Below are positions 16,103 to 25,075 of a stretch of 64,000 nt of DNA, one piece after another; position 1 is the stretch's first letter; every line of letters begins with the position of its first letter. The notes below the pieces were generated by a model, which worked only from the letters and a program-made list of their open reading frames with translations, made no database searches and was not told where the DNA came from. Position numbers and translations under genes: made by a program. Where the stretch lies: NCBI GenBank assembly GCA_035573675.1, contig DATMAB010000018.1:62001-126000 (forward strand), written 5' to 3'. Source of the DNA: Terriglobales bacterium (GTDB lineage: Bacteria > Acidobacteriota > Terriglobia > Terriglobales > Acidobacteriaceae).

Positions 16103-17653
16103 GTGTCCCTGGACGAAAAAATCTACGAATTGCGGCGCGAGAAGCTGAAGCAGATCGAAGCGCTGGGCTACCCGTCCTATCCGTACCGCTACGAGCCGAC
16201 GCACACCGTGCCGCAGATCCTGGAGGCGTACACGGCGAAGTCCGCCGAGGAGCTGGAAAAGCCGCGGGTCGAAGTGCGGGTGGCGGGGCGCATCATGGCC
16301 CTGCGCCTGATGGGCAAGGCGGCGTTCGCGCATCTGCAGCAGGACGGCCGGCGCCTGCAGATCTACGTGAAGAAGGACGCGGTGGGCGAGAAGGGTTTCG
16401 CCCTGTTCCAGTTGCTCGACATCGGCGACGTGGTGGGCGCGCGCGGCTACCTGTTCCGCACCAGGACCGGCGAGCTGACCGTGCACGTGGACGAGGTCAC
16501 GCTGCTGGTAAAAGACCTGCTGCCGCTACCGGAGAAGTGGCACGGCCTGCAGGACGTGGAGCTGCGCTACCGGCGGCGGTATCTCGACCTGGTGATGAAT
16601 CCGGAAGTGCGCGAGGTCTTCCTGACGCGCAGCCGGATCGTGCAGGCGCTGCGCAAGTTCTTCGATGCGCGCGGCTTCGTGGAAGTGGAAACGCCCATGA
16701 TGCAGCCCATCGCGGGCGGCGCCGTGGCGCGCCCGTTCGTCACCCATCACAACGCGCTGGATATCGACCTGTACCTGCGCATCGCCCCGGAGCTCTACCT
16801 GAAGCGGCTGGTGGTCGGGGGCCTGGAGCGCGTCTACGAGATCAACCGCAATTTCCGCAATGAGGGCATCTCGACGCAACACAATCCCGAGTTCACGATG
16901 TTGGAGTTCTACCAGGCCTACGCCGATTACCACGACCTCATGGACCTGACCGAGGAGATGTTTCCGTTCGTGGCGCGCGAAGCGAAGGGCTCGACGCGCG
17001 TCACCTACGGCGGCGAAGAGATCGACTTCGCGAAGTGGCAGCGGCTCACCATGCGCGAGGCCATCATCCAGTACTGGCCGGAAGCGGCGGGCGCGCGGCC
17101 CGAGATGAGCGACTTCGCCGCGGCGGAATCGGTCGGCCGGCTGGTGAAGCGCTTCAACGCCGTCCACACGCACATGCCGTACGATCCGGATGCTCCGGCG
17201 GGCAAGACCATCGCCGACCTGTTCGCGGCGGTGTGCGAAGAGCACCTGGTACAGCCCACCATCATCTATGACTTTCCCGTCGAGGTCTCTCCGCTCTCCA
17301 AGGTCAAGCGCGATGAGCCCGGCTGGGTGGAGCGCTTCGAGGTGTTCATCGGGCGGCTGGAGTGCGGCAACGCGTTCAGCGAATTGAACGACCCCGAGGA
17401 TCAGCGCCGCCGCTTCGAGATGCAACTGGCGCAGCGCACCAAGGGCGACGAGGAAGCTCACGTGATGGACGAAGACTACATCCGCGCGCTCGCCTACGGG
17501 CTGCCACCGTCGGCGGGATACGGAGTCGGCATCGACCGGCTGACCATGCTCCTGACCGATTCCAGGTCCATCCGCGACGTCATCCTGTTTCCGCTGCTGC
17601 GGCCAAGGAAGGCGGAAGAGGAAGCGGCCGAGGAGAGAGAAGGCGGGAAGTGA
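16103..17653 (+). CDS. lysS: Lysyl-tRNA synthetase, class II
   Basis: This charges tRNA-Lys. It has 516 residues. The N-terminal OB-fold anticodon-binding domain (about residues 50-160) is followed by the class II core, with motif 2 FRNEGISTQHNPEFTMLE and motif 3 GYGVGIDRLTMLL. GTG 16103 gives MSLDEKIYELRREKL, the usual N-terminus. The stop codon is the first bases of an octad array. A tRNA-Lys gene lies about 6 kb away. Confidence 0.97.
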   Translation: MSLDEKIYELRREKLKQIEALGYPSYPYRYEPTHTVPQILEAYTAKSAEELEKPRVEVRVAGRIMALRLMGKAAFAHLQQDGRRLQIYVKKDAVGEKGFALFQLLDIGDVVGARGYLFRTRTGELTVHVDEVTLLVKDLLPLPEKWHGLQDVELRYRRRYLDLVMNPEVREVFLTRSRIVQALRKFFDARGFVEVETPMMQPIAGGAVARPFVTHHNALDIDLYLRIAPELYLKRLVVGGLERVYEINRNFRNEGISTQHNPEFTMLEFYQAYADYHDLMDLTEEMFPFVAREAKGSTRVTYGGEEIDFAKWQRLTMREAIIQYWPEAAGARPEMSDFAAAESVGRLVKRFNAVHTHMPYDPDAPAGKTIADLFAAVCEEHLVQPTIIYDFPVEVSPLSKVKRDEPGWVERFEVFIGRLECGNAFSELNDPEDQRRRFEMQLAQRTKGDEEAHVMDEDYIRALAYGLPPSAGYGVGIDRLTMLLTDSRSIRDVILFPLLRPRKAEEEAAEEREGGK

Positions 17654-17689
17654 TTCGGTAATTGCGTAGTCTGGTTCCTTGCGTGATTG
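17650..17689. repeat. Octad array starting at the lysS stop codon
   Basis: Five 8-nt units (GTGATTCG, GTAATTGC, GTAGTCTG, GTTCCTTG, CGTGATTG) follow one another. The first contains the lysS TGA. The consensus resembles the octads at 13044 and 28153. Confidence 0.65.
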
Positions 17690-17830
17690 TTACCACGCGA
17701 TCGCCGGGACTGCGATTCAGGCCTTGGCGCACTCCTCGCCCGACTTTGGTTTCCCAGAGGTTCATGCCACAATGCTTGTTTGCAGACCGTGTTTGGCGGC
17801 CCCCATCCCATCCTGAAACGGCGAACGACT

Positions 17831-19900
17831 ATGCGAATCGCACGACTCTTTGTTGCCCTGCTTCTCTGCTCCTCCCCGATGTGGGCGCAGGACTCCGCGC
17901 CGAAAAAGGAAGCCCCGGCGGAGACTCCGCTGAAGGCGCTGCCCTACATCCCCAGCCTCGACCTTTCCGCCATGGATCGCAGTGTGAACCCGTGCGCGGA
18001 CTTCTACAAGTTCTCCTGCGGCGGCTGGGAGAAGAAGAATCCCATTCCGGGCGACCAGGCCGCGTGGAGCGTCTACGGCAAGCTGAACGACGACAACTTC
18101 CGCTTCCTGTGGGGCATCCTCGAAGACGCCGCCAGGCCCGATGCCAGGCGCACGAAAGTGGAAACGCAGATCGGCGATTTCTTCGCCGCTTGCATGGATG
18201 AGAGCGCCATCGACAAGCGGGGCGCGGCGCCGCTCCAGCCCACGCTGGACGCCATCGCGAAGATCTCGTCGAAAGAGCAGATCGCCGGCGTGCTGGCCCG
18301 CGAGCACATGAGCGGTGGCGCGGGCATGTTCAATTTCTTCTCCGAGCAGGACGCCAAGGATTCCACGCAGTACATCGCTGCGGTGTACCAGGGCGGACTC
18401 GGATTGCCCGACCGGGACTACTACGTCAAAGATGACGGCAAGTTCCCGGAGATCCGCGACAAATACCTCGAGCACGTGCAGAAGATGTTCGAGCTGATCG
18501 GCGACTCGCCGGAGAAAGCCAGGGCCGGAGCGGAAACGGTGATGGCCATCGAGACGGCGCTGGCGAAGGCGTCGCTCACGCGGGTGGAGCGCCGCGACCC
18601 GTACAAGAACTATCACAAGCTCAAGGTCGAAGAGCTGGAACAAACCGCACCCAGCTTCGCCTGGCGGACTTACTTCGCGGGCTCGGGCCTTCCCGGATTG
18701 AAGGATCTGAACGTGCAACACCCGGCGTTCGTCGCCGAACTGGAGAGCCAGCTCAAAACGCGCAGCCTGGACGACTGGAAGACGTATCTGCGCTGGCACG
18801 CCGCGCGCAGCCATGCGCAGTTGCTCTCCCAGCCGTTTCGCGACGAGAACTTCGCCTTCTACCGGCGGTATCTGCGCGGGGTCGAGCAGCCGCCGCCGCG
18901 ATGGAAGACCTGTGTGCGCCGGGTGGACGAGGACCTGGGCGAAGCCCTGGGACAGGTGTACGTCGAGCGCGCCTTCAGTCCGCAGCTCAAGGCGGACGCG
19001 CTGGATATGGTGAAGCGCATTCAAACACAGATGGCGGCGCGCCTGAAGAACCTCGCGTGGATGAGCGAGGAGACGAAGCAGCAGGCGCTGCGCAAGCTGC
19101 ATACCATGGTCAACAAGATCGGCTATCCGGACAAGTGGCGCGACTACAGTTCGGTGCGCGTGGAGCGCGACGATTATTTCGGCAACGTGGAGCGCGCCAC
19201 GCTCTTTGAGAGCAAGCGGCAGCTCGATCGCATCGGGAAGCCCCTCGACCGCGGCGAATGGTTCATGACGCCGCCCACGGTCAACGCCTACTACAACCCG
19301 CAGATGAACGACATCAACTTCGCCGCGGGCGTGCTGCAGCCGCCCCTCTACGACCCCAGGATGGATGACGCGCCCAACTACGGCAACACCGGCGCCACCA
19401 TCGGGCACGAGCTGATCCACGGCTTCGACGACGAAGGCCGCCAGTTCGACGCCGAAGGCAACCTGAAGGATTGGTGGACCCAGGAAGACGACAAGAAGTT
19501 CCGCGAGCGGGCGGCCTGCGTCATCGATCAGTACTCGCAGTACGTGATCGTGGACGACATCAAGATCAATGGCAACCTGACCGCAGGCGAAGACATCGCC
19601 GACCTGGCGGGCGTCATCCTGGCTTGGGAAGCGTGGAAGGAGAAGACCAAGGGCCAGAAACTCGAAGCCCGCGACGGCTTCACGCCCGAACAGCGCTTCT
19701 TCATCGGCTACGCGCAATGGGACTGCAACAACGAGCGCGACGAGAACAAGCGCGTCAACGCGGTCACCAATCCGCACTCGCCGGGGGTGTATCGCATCAA
19801 CGGCGTGGTGGTGAACATGCCGGAGTTCGGCCAGGCCTTCGCCTGCAAGGCCGGCGATCCCATGGTCAAACCGCCGGACAAGGTGTGCAGGATCTGGTGA
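17831..19900 (+). CDS. Secreted M13 family (neprilysin-like) metallopeptidase
   Basis: This is a zinc endopeptidase of 689 residues. An N-terminal signal peptide (MRIARLFVALLLCSSPMWAQ) directs export. The family N-terminus DRSVNPCADFYKFSCGGW is present. The zinc site is H526-E-L-I-H530 with third ligand E587 in GEDIADLAG. The NAYYNPQMNDINFAAGVLQPP segment (family landmark) precedes it and the protein ends with the typical C-x2-W (CRIW). ATG 17831 is chosen because it begins the signal peptide; the frame is open 144 nt further upstream without it. Confidence 0.95.
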   Translation: MRIARLFVALLLCSSPMWAQDSAPKKEAPAETPLKALPYIPSLDLSAMDRSVNPCADFYKFSCGGWEKKNPIPGDQAAWSVYGKLNDDNFRFLWGILEDAARPDARRTKVETQIGDFFAACMDESAIDKRGAAPLQPTLDAIAKISSKEQIAGVLAREHMSGGAGMFNFFSEQDAKDSTQYIAAVYQGGLGLPDRDYYVKDDGKFPEIRDKYLEHVQKMFELIGDSPEKARAGAETVMAIETALAKASLTRVERRDPYKNYHKLKVEELEQTAPSFAWRTYFAGSGLPGLKDLNVQHPAFVAELESQLKTRSLDDWKTYLRWHAARSHAQLLSQPFRDENFAFYRRYLRGVEQPPPRWKTCVRRVDEDLGEALGQVYVERAFSPQLKADALDMVKRIQTQMAARLKNLAWMSEETKQQALRKLHTMVNKIGYPDKWRDYSSVRVERDDYFGNVERATLFESKRQLDRIGKPLDRGEWFMTPPTVNAYYNPQMNDINFAAGVLQPPLYDPRMDDAPNYGNTGATIGHELIHGFDDEGRQFDAEGNLKDWWTQEDDKKFRERAACVIDQYSQYVIVDDIKINGNLTAGEDIADLAGVILAWEAWKEKTKGQKLEARDGFTPEQRFFIGYAQWDCNNERDENKRVNAVTNPHSPGVYRINGVVVNMPEFGQAFACKAGDPMVKPPDKVCRIW

Positions 19901-19963
19901 GGCCTGCAGCCACAAAGACACAGAGACCCAAGCGCTGCGGCATCCAGGGATCGAAATTCGTGC

Positions 19964-21112
19964 TTAGACAATCCTCGCCAGCTCTTCCAGACACCTCGCC
20001 ACATCCTCCTCGCCGTTGAACACGTGCGGGGCGAGGCGCACGGCGCCCAGGCGCGCAGCGCAGACGATGCCGCGCTCGCGCAGGGCGGCCACGATCTCGG
20101 CAGCGGGCCGCTGCGGGAAACGCGCGGCGACGATGCCCGCTCGCTGGGCATCTTCACGCGGCGTCACCAGGCGCGCCCCCATCCGTTCCACGCCCTCCAT
20201 CAACAGGGCCGCCAGCGCGAGGTCGTGCCGCTCGATGCGCTCGATTCCGAGGTCACACAGGTAATCGATGGCCGCGGCCATGCCCAGGCCGGCGCCGTAG
20301 GCCACGGTGGCGTACTCCATGCGGCGGGCAGCCTCGGCCAGGTCGATGGCGGTGGCGTCGAAGGCGAACGTCACTTTGGTCGAGTGCCAGCCCACAAACG
20401 GCGGGTCGAACTTGCGCCAGACGTCCGGATGCATGTAGCAGAAAGCCGCGCCCCCGGGTCCGCACAGCCACTTGTAGGCGCTGGACAGCACGAAGTCGAA
20501 CTTCGCTTTGCGCACCTCGAGCGGAATCACGCCGGAAGACTGCGTGGTGTCCAGCACCAGGAGCGCGCCGTGGGCGTGGGCCAGATCGGCGAGTTGCACC
20601 GGGTCCAGGCGATGCCCGGTGGCGTACTGCACGTGGCTGATGCAGAGGGCGGCCGTGTTCTTGTCCACCAGGCGCGCGATGGCGTCGATACCGAACGATT
20701 CGGGATTTTCCTGAGCTTTCACCAGGCGGACTTCGCACCCGCTGTCTTTCGCCACTCGCAGCCAGGGATAGGTCACGCTGGGGAAGTCGATATCGGCGGA
20801 GACTACGTTCTTCCCTTTTCCCGGCTTCAGCCACCAGGCGATCTGCCCCAGGCACTCGGTGGCGCTGGTCATGATGGCGATGTCGTCCGGTGTGGCGTGG
20901 AGCAGCCGGGCCACCGACGCGCGCGCGCCGTCATAGACCCGGGCTTCGGCGGCATCGTCGAAGCTGACCGTGCCCGAACTCGCGATTTGGCGCTCGAAGG
21001 TTTGCATCTCGTCCATCACCGGCTTGGGGGTGACGGAGATGGAAGCCGAGTTGAGATAGGTGATGCCAGCCAAGCCCGGGAAGTCGGTGGCGGGAGCCAG
21101 CGGGTCTCTCAT
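19964..21112 (-). CDS. Class V aminotransferase (PLP-dependent, cysteine desulfurase-like fold)
   Basis: At 382 residues it shows the fold-type I pattern: TYLNSASISVTPKPVMDEM at the N-terminus, an ATECLGQ cofactor-loop region, LVLDTTQSSG (PLP-ring aspartate), and the Schiff-base lysine in SSAYKWLCGPGG. The active-site cysteine loop of true desulfurases is not obvious, so the substrate is unknown; isopenicillin-epimerase-like or kynureninase-like members have this form. ATG 21112 fits the family start. It converges with the M13 peptidase gene. Confidence 0.85.
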   Translation of the reverse strand: MRDPLAPATDFPGLAGITYLNSASISVTPKPVMDEMQTFERQIASSGTVSFDDAAEARVYDGARASVARLLHATPDDIAIMTSATECLGQIAWWLKPGKGKNVVSADIDFPSVTYPWLRVAKDSGCEVRLVKAQENPESFGIDAIARLVDKNTAALCISHVQYATGHRLDPVQLADLAHAHGALLVLDTTQSSGVIPLEVRKAKFDFVLSSAYKWLCGPGGAAFCYMHPDVWRKFDPPFVGWHSTKVTFAFDATAIDLAEAARRMEYATVAYGAGLGMAAAIDYLCDLGIERIERHDLALAALLMEGVERMGARLVTPREDAQRAGIVAARFPQRPAAEIVAALRERGIVCAARLGAVRLAPHVFNGEEDVARCLEELARIV

Positions 21113-21249
21113 TCGTTTTGCTGCGTGAAGGACGCAGGAGCTAGATGGTACACCACGCACCTCCTTTACTCAGAAGGACGCGCGCTCACGATTGGGACGC
21201 TTGGTGTCCCCTGGTGGTTGACGTGGCAGGTGGTACATGCGGTACTTTT

Positions 21250-21319
21250 AAGGGCCAGCGGTCGGCAGCGCGCGGTCTTGGACACCGCGCACCCTGTGTC
21301 CCCACACCAGCTGGCCCTT
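21250..21319 (+). ncRNA. Candidate structured RNA element (two nested stems)
   Basis: The outer stem is 10 perfect base pairs (21250-21259 with 21310-21319). Inside, GCGCGGT (21270-21276) pairs perfectly with ACCGCGC (21284-21290), or alternatively GGACAC (21280-21285) pairs with GTGTCC (21296-21301). These two inner pairings exclude each other, a switch-like feature. The strand is uncertain. No known RNA family was recognised. Confidence 0.3.
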
Positions 21320-21533
21320 TCTCAACCGGGGCGGCAACGCATTTGGAGCGCGTACCGCCTCGATGCTCTGATGGTAGTGAGGTTGCGTTCTTTTACAAGA
21401 CCGAGTTATCCACAGCGTCCCAGAAGCAACTTGTTTGTTTCCTCCCTTTGTTCTTAAGAGCTTATTGCTATGTGCACCTGGAATGATGCAATCGACAATG
21501 TTCGGCAGTTGTTCGCCGTGGAGCGCCTCGGTG

Positions 21534-21572
21534 CCCCACGTTCGCGCCGTGCTTTTCGGCGCGTACGTGGGG
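21534..21572. promoter_or_regulatory. 16-bp hairpin upstream of the phospholipid cluster
   Basis: CCCCACGTTCGCGCCG (21534-21549) pairs with 21557-21572 at 15 of 16 positions around the 7-nt loop TGCTTTT. It lies 29 nt upstream of the TATAAT at 21601. It could be a terminator for an upstream RNA, an operator, or a structured leader; the T-run is in the loop, not after the stem. Confidence 0.6.
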
Positions 21573-21600
21573 ATCTCGTCGCTCGCTCGCGATTCCGCCC

Positions 21601-21606
21601 TATAAT
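21601..21606 (+). promoter_or_regulatory. TATAAT -10 element, near-leaderless start
   Basis: The TATAAT ends 15 nt before the ATG at 21622, so a transcript from it would have a leader of about 9 nt. No Shine-Dalgarno is visible there. The -35 region is poor. Confidence 0.45.
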
Positions 21607-21621
21607 GCGCGGCCATACGTC

Positions 21622-22284
21622 ATGGAATCGCCCAGTCCCAAGGCCGCCCGCCGCCCGCTGAAATCGCGACAGGCGGCGTGGGCCAAGACGCTGGCGTCGT
21701 GGCTGACGCGCGCTGGCGTCCGGCCCAATCACATTTCGCTGCTCAGCATCTTGTTTGCCGCCGCCGCGGCTGCGGCCCTGTACTGCGGACGCGATGCCGA
21801 AGCCTCGCCGCGCATAGCGTTGTTCTTCGCCGCCGCCGCAGGCATCCAACTGCGCCTGTTGTGCAACCTGCTGGACGGCATGGTGGCGGTCGAAGGCGGC
21901 ATGAAGACCAAGACCGGCGAGCTGTACAACGACATCCCAGACCGCATCGCTGACGCGCTCATCTTCGTGGCCGCCGGCTACTCGCTCACCTGGCCCGGGT
22001 ATGGCCCGGAGCTGGGCTGGACCGCCGCCCTGCTGGCGGTGATGACCGCCTACGTGCGCGTGCTCGGAGGCTCCGTCGGGGTGACGCAGTACTTCATCGG
22101 GCCGGCGGCCAAACAGCAGCGCATGGCCATCCTGACCGGCGCGTGCCTGCTTGGGATTGCGGAGACGGCACTCGCCCGGCCGCCGCGCATCCTTGCCATC
22201 GCGCTGGCGGTCATCATCGCCGGAGAGATCGTCACCCTGGTCCGGCGTGTGGCACGCATCGCACGCGATATGGAAGCGCGGTGA
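21622..22284 (+). CDS. CDP-alcohol phosphatidyltransferase family membrane protein
   Basis: This likely transfers a phosphatidyl group from CDP-diacylglycerol to an unknown alcohol at the inner membrane. It has 220 residues and about six helices. The CDP-OH-P motif is recognisable as DGMVAVEGGMKTKTGELYND followed by IPD, but the canonical DGxxAR has AV for AR, and the third acidic residue is N (G-ELY-N-DIP-D), so catalysis may differ. It is the first gene of a three-gene overlapping unit with an acyltransferase and a CdsA-like protein, all in phospholipid synthesis. Confidence 0.82.
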   Translation: MESPSPKAARRPLKSRQAAWAKTLASWLTRAGVRPNHISLLSILFAAAAAAALYCGRDAEASPRIALFFAAAAGIQLRLLCNLLDGMVAVEGGMKTKTGELYNDIPDRIADALIFVAAGYSLTWPGYGPELGWTAALLAVMTAYVRVLGGSVGVTQYFIGPAAKQQRMAILTGACLLGIAETALARPPRILAIALAVIIAGEIVTLVRRVARIARDMEAR

Positions 22285-22919
22285 AAGTCCATCCGCTGGC
22301 CAGCGTACTTGCCGGCTTGGCCCGGCTGATCAGCGGCGCCAACGCTCGCTGGCTGGACTGCGAGCCTTCCCTGCGCCAGCGCGTCTACTTCGCCAACCAC
22401 ACCAGCCACCTGGACTTCGTGGTGCTCTGGGCGTCGCTTCCGCCCGAAGTCCGCGCCCGCACCCGTCCGGTGGCCGCTCGCGACTACTGGGAGAAAGGAC
22501 GCCTGCGCCGCCTGCTGGCACAGGATGTCTTCCGCGCCGTTCTGATCGAGCGCGACTTCGCGCGCGCCACGCCCGGCGAAGGCATGACCGCCGCGCGCAG
22601 TCTGATGGACCGGTTGGTCGAAGCCCTCGGTGAGGAGTCCTCTCTCATCCTTTTTCCTGAAGGCACGCGCGGCTCGGGCGAGCAAGTGGGAGCGTTCCGC
22701 AGCGGCCTGTATCATCTGTGCCGCCGCATGCCCGGACTGGAGCTGGTGCCCGTATACATGGAGAACCTGAACCGCATCCTGCCCAAAGGCGAAGTGCTGC
22801 CCGTGCCGCTGCTGAGTTCGGTGACCTTCGGCCCGCCTATGCAACTTGCCGAGGGCGAAGACAAGCGTGAATTCCTGGAGCGCGCGCGCCAGGCGTTGGT
22901 CAAGCTGAGGCCGCAATGA
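22281..22919 (+). CDS. Lysophospholipid acyltransferase (PlsC-like)
   Basis: This 212-residue protein has the acyltransferase motifs NHTSHLD (HX4D catalytic pair) and FPEGTRG. It probably makes phosphatidic acid or acylates a related lysolipid at the inner membrane. The start is GTG 22281, overlapping the previous stop as GTGA, which indicates translational coupling. The neighbours use phosphatidate and CDP-diacylglycerol, matching this role. Confidence 0.87.
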   Translation: MKVHPLASVLAGLARLISGANARWLDCEPSLRQRVYFANHTSHLDFVVLWASLPPEVRARTRPVAARDYWEKGRLRRLLAQDVFRAVLIERDFARATPGEGMTAARSLMDRLVEALGEESSLILFPEGTRGSGEQVGAFRSGLYHLCRRMPGLELVPVYMENLNRILPKGEVLPVPLLSSVTFGPPMQLAEGEDKREFLERARQALVKLRPQ

Positions 22920-23893
22920 GCCTGCGCATCGATCGCGACTTGCAACTCGTCTTCAGCGGCGTGCTGGCGGCGCTGGTACTGGCCAGCCTACTGGGCTGGG
23001 TGCTTTCGCGCACGGTGAAGTCCGAGGCCGGCCGCGACACCGTCGCCAATCTCAACGCCCGCACCCGTGCCTGGTGGGTGATGAGCGTGGTCTTCGCGTT
23101 CACGCTCGCCACCGGACGAATCGGGTCGCTGGTGCTGTTCGCGCTGTTATCGTTTCTGGCGCTGCGCGAATACCTGACGCTGACGCCCACGCGCCCCGCC
23201 GATCATCGCACGCTGTTCTGGTCGTTCTTCGTGTTCACGCCGCTGCAGTACGTGCTGGTGGGCATCCGCTGGTACGGATTGTTCACGATTCTTATTCCCA
23301 TTTACGCCTTCCTGTTCGTGCCCACGCGCATCGCCATGGCCGGCGACACCGAACGCTTTCTGGAGCGCGCCGCCAAGCTCCAGTGGGGGCTGATGATCTG
23401 CGTCTTCTGCGTGAGCCACGCTCCCGGCCTGCTGATGTTGGAGATTCCCGGCTACGCAGGCCAGAACGCCAAGCTGCTGCTCTACCTGGTTGTCGTGGCG
23501 CAGTTGAGCGACGTGATGCAGTACGTGTGGGGAAAGCTCACGGGCCGGCACAAGATCGCGCCCCACGTCAGCCCCGGCAAGACCTGGGAGGGATTCCTGG
23601 GCGGAGTGGCCACGGCCACCGCGGTGGGAGCGGCGCTCTACTGGATGACGCCGTTTTCGCCGCCGGCCGCCGCAGGCATGGCGCTCTCCATCACCCTGAT
23701 GGGCTTTTTCGGAGGCCTGGTGATGTCCGCCATCAAGCGCGACCGCGGCGTGAAGGACTACGGCAGCTTCATCGAGGGCCACGGCGGCATCCTCGACCGC
23801 ATCGACTCCATCTGTTTCTCCGCCCCGTTCTTCTTCCACCTGGTCAATTACTTCTACACGCCCGGCAGCTACCCTCTGCCCTGGCTGCGGTAG
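22916..23893 (+). CDS. Phosphatidate cytidylyltransferase (CdsA family)
   Basis: This makes CDP-diacylglycerol from phosphatidate and CTP in the membrane. It has 325 residues and about eight helices. The family signature is complete near the C-terminus: SAIKRDRGVKDYGSFIEGHG followed by GILDRIDS. VSPGKTWEG earlier is also conserved. ATG 22916 overlaps the acyltransferase stop (ATGA). Together the three genes could go from lysophosphatidate to a finished phospholipid. Confidence 0.92.
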   Translation: MSLRIDRDLQLVFSGVLAALVLASLLGWVLSRTVKSEAGRDTVANLNARTRAWWVMSVVFAFTLATGRIGSLVLFALLSFLALREYLTLTPTRPADHRTLFWSFFVFTPLQYVLVGIRWYGLFTILIPIYAFLFVPTRIAMAGDTERFLERAAKLQWGLMICVFCVSHAPGLLMLEIPGYAGQNAKLLLYLVVVAQLSDVMQYVWGKLTGRHKIAPHVSPGKTWEGFLGGVATATAVGAALYWMTPFSPPAAAGMALSITLMGFFGGLVMSAIKRDRGVKDYGSFIEGHGGILDRIDSICFSAPFFFHLVNYFYTPGSYPLPWLR

Positions 23894-23942
23894 GGTTGCT
23901 TTGTGAGTGCAGGGATTGTGGAGGGATTATCGCTGGAGGGCA

Positions 23943-24019
23943 TGGTGAGCGCGGAAGGATTTGAACCTTCGACCCACGGCTTAAAAGGCCGTTGCTCTAC
24001 CAGGCTGAGCTACGCGCCC
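23943..24019 (-). tRNA. tRNA-Lys (anticodon UUU)
   Basis: The minus strand folds as a cloverleaf. The acceptor GGGCGCG pairs with CGCGCTC (one G-U), followed by A73 and an encoded CCA (23943-23945). The D arm starts GCTCAGCCTGG, the anticodon stem ACGGC/GCCGT encloses loop CTTTTAA with anticodon TTT, and the T arm contains GGTTCAAATCC. The length is 77 nt including CCA. Confidence 0.96.
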
Positions 24020-24226
24020 CACAATCGCCAATCTAACACACGAAGTGGGCGGGAGGAGATGCGCCCCGGGGGCAAGCCGCTGCCGAGGCCGGTCTCGCTT
24101 ACCAAACTATTACACGCAAAAACGCAGGTTTTGCTGGACTGGAGGCTCAGACCCAAGTAAGGTCTTGCAGGCCCTTCGGGGGCTTTTGCATATCTGAGCG
24201 CTTGAAAAAGGACTCCTTGACCCCGC

Positions 24227-25075
24227 ATGAGTGAAGCTGCCGCGGCTGTGCTCCGTCCCTGGGAAGAACCCTTCTGGAAACCGGCGAAAGGACGCGAACT
24301 GGTCCTCGCCTATCTGGTGCTGATCCATGTGCTGGCGCTAGTGGGGCTGGTGCTCTATCCCATTCCCAGCCTGCCGGTGCTGGCCATCACGCTAGGGGCG
24401 GCGATGCTGGGTGGGTTGGGCACAACGGTGTGCTTCCATCGCATGCTGGCGCATCGCACGGTGAAGCTGAACCCGGTGCTGGAGAACTTGCTGATCTTCT
24501 TCACCATCTTCAACGGCTCGGGGAATCCGACCAGTTGGGTGGCCTTCCACCGCCGGCATCACGCGCGTTCGGACACGCCGGACGACATCTCCAGCCCGAA
24601 ACATGGCGGATTCTGGTGGGCGCACCTGAGGTGGCTGTACCAGAATCCCCCGGAGAGCCTGGAGAAGTGGGCGCCGGATCTGAACAAGCCCATCTACCGC
24701 TTCTGGACGCGGATGGAAGCGCCCATCGTGGTGGCCTCGCTGCTGTGCGGACTTTTCTTCGGCTGGGAAGGATTCTTCTGGATGGGCGCGCTGCGCATGG
24801 TGTACTCGCTGCACGGGCAGTGCGCGGTGAACAGCCTGACCCACATGGGCGAGCACCGGGGCGATTCCAGCAAGAACCTGTGGTGGCTGGGACCGCTGCA
24901 ACTGGCGGCCTGGGGCGAGAACTGGCACCGTAACCACCACTCGCAGACCAACTCGGCGCGCTTCGGGTGGAAGTGGTGGGAAGTGGATATTGGCTGGTAT
25001 TTCATACGGGCAATGGCGGCGGTGGGGCTGGCGAGCGATGTGAAAGTGCCGAAGAAACAATTGGAGATTGGGTAA
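24227..25075 (+). CDS. Acyl-CoA/fatty-acid delta-9 type desaturase
   Basis: This membrane diiron enzyme introduces a double bond into acyl chains. It has 282 residues and four helices. The three histidine boxes are present: HRMLAH, HRRHH and HRNHH. The third lies in NWHRNHHS, as in stearoyl-CoA desaturases. No cytochrome b5 domain is attached. A weak hairpin with a T-run (about 24170-24187) precedes it. The last codons (EIG, TAA) merge into a 7-nt array. Confidence 0.92.
   Translation: MSEAAAAVLRPWEEPFWKPAKGRELVLAYLVLIHVLALVGLVLYPIPSLPVLAITLGAAMLGGLGTTVCFHRMLAHRTVKLNPVLENLLIFFTIFNGSGNPTSWVAFHRRHHARSDTPDDISSPKHGGFWWAHLRWLYQNPPESLEKWAPDLNKPIYRFWTRMEAPIVVASLLCGLFFGWEGFFWMGALRMVYSLHGQCAVNSLTHMGEHRGDSSKNLWWLGPLQLAAWGENWHRNHHSQTNSARFGWKWWEVDIGWYFIRAMAAVGLASDVKVPKKQLEIG

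Larger units (their letters stand above)
21113..21621. other. 509-nt divergent gap with several strong hairpins and one DnaA-box match
   Basis: No credible protein is encoded. Visible structure: GGGAC/GTCCC (21194-21210); AAGGGCCAGC/GCTGGCCCTT closing 21250-21319, with an inner GCGCGGT/ACCGCGC hairpin; GGCGG-ACGC/GCGT-CCGCC (21330-21359); and a 16-bp stem at 21534-21572. A perfect DnaA-box consensus TTATCCACA lies at 21406-21414, but it is alone. I found no tmRNA, RNase P or SRP RNA signature. Confidence 0.6.

Noticed and set aside
21145-21486. Protein-coding gene in the 21113-21621 gap
   Set aside because: The open frames lack a ribosome site and plausible composition, and overlap strong hairpins.
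21113-21621. tmRNA, RNase P RNA, SRP RNA or 6S RNA
   Set aside because: None of the conserved sequence blocks of these RNAs is present on either strand, and the hairpin order does not match.
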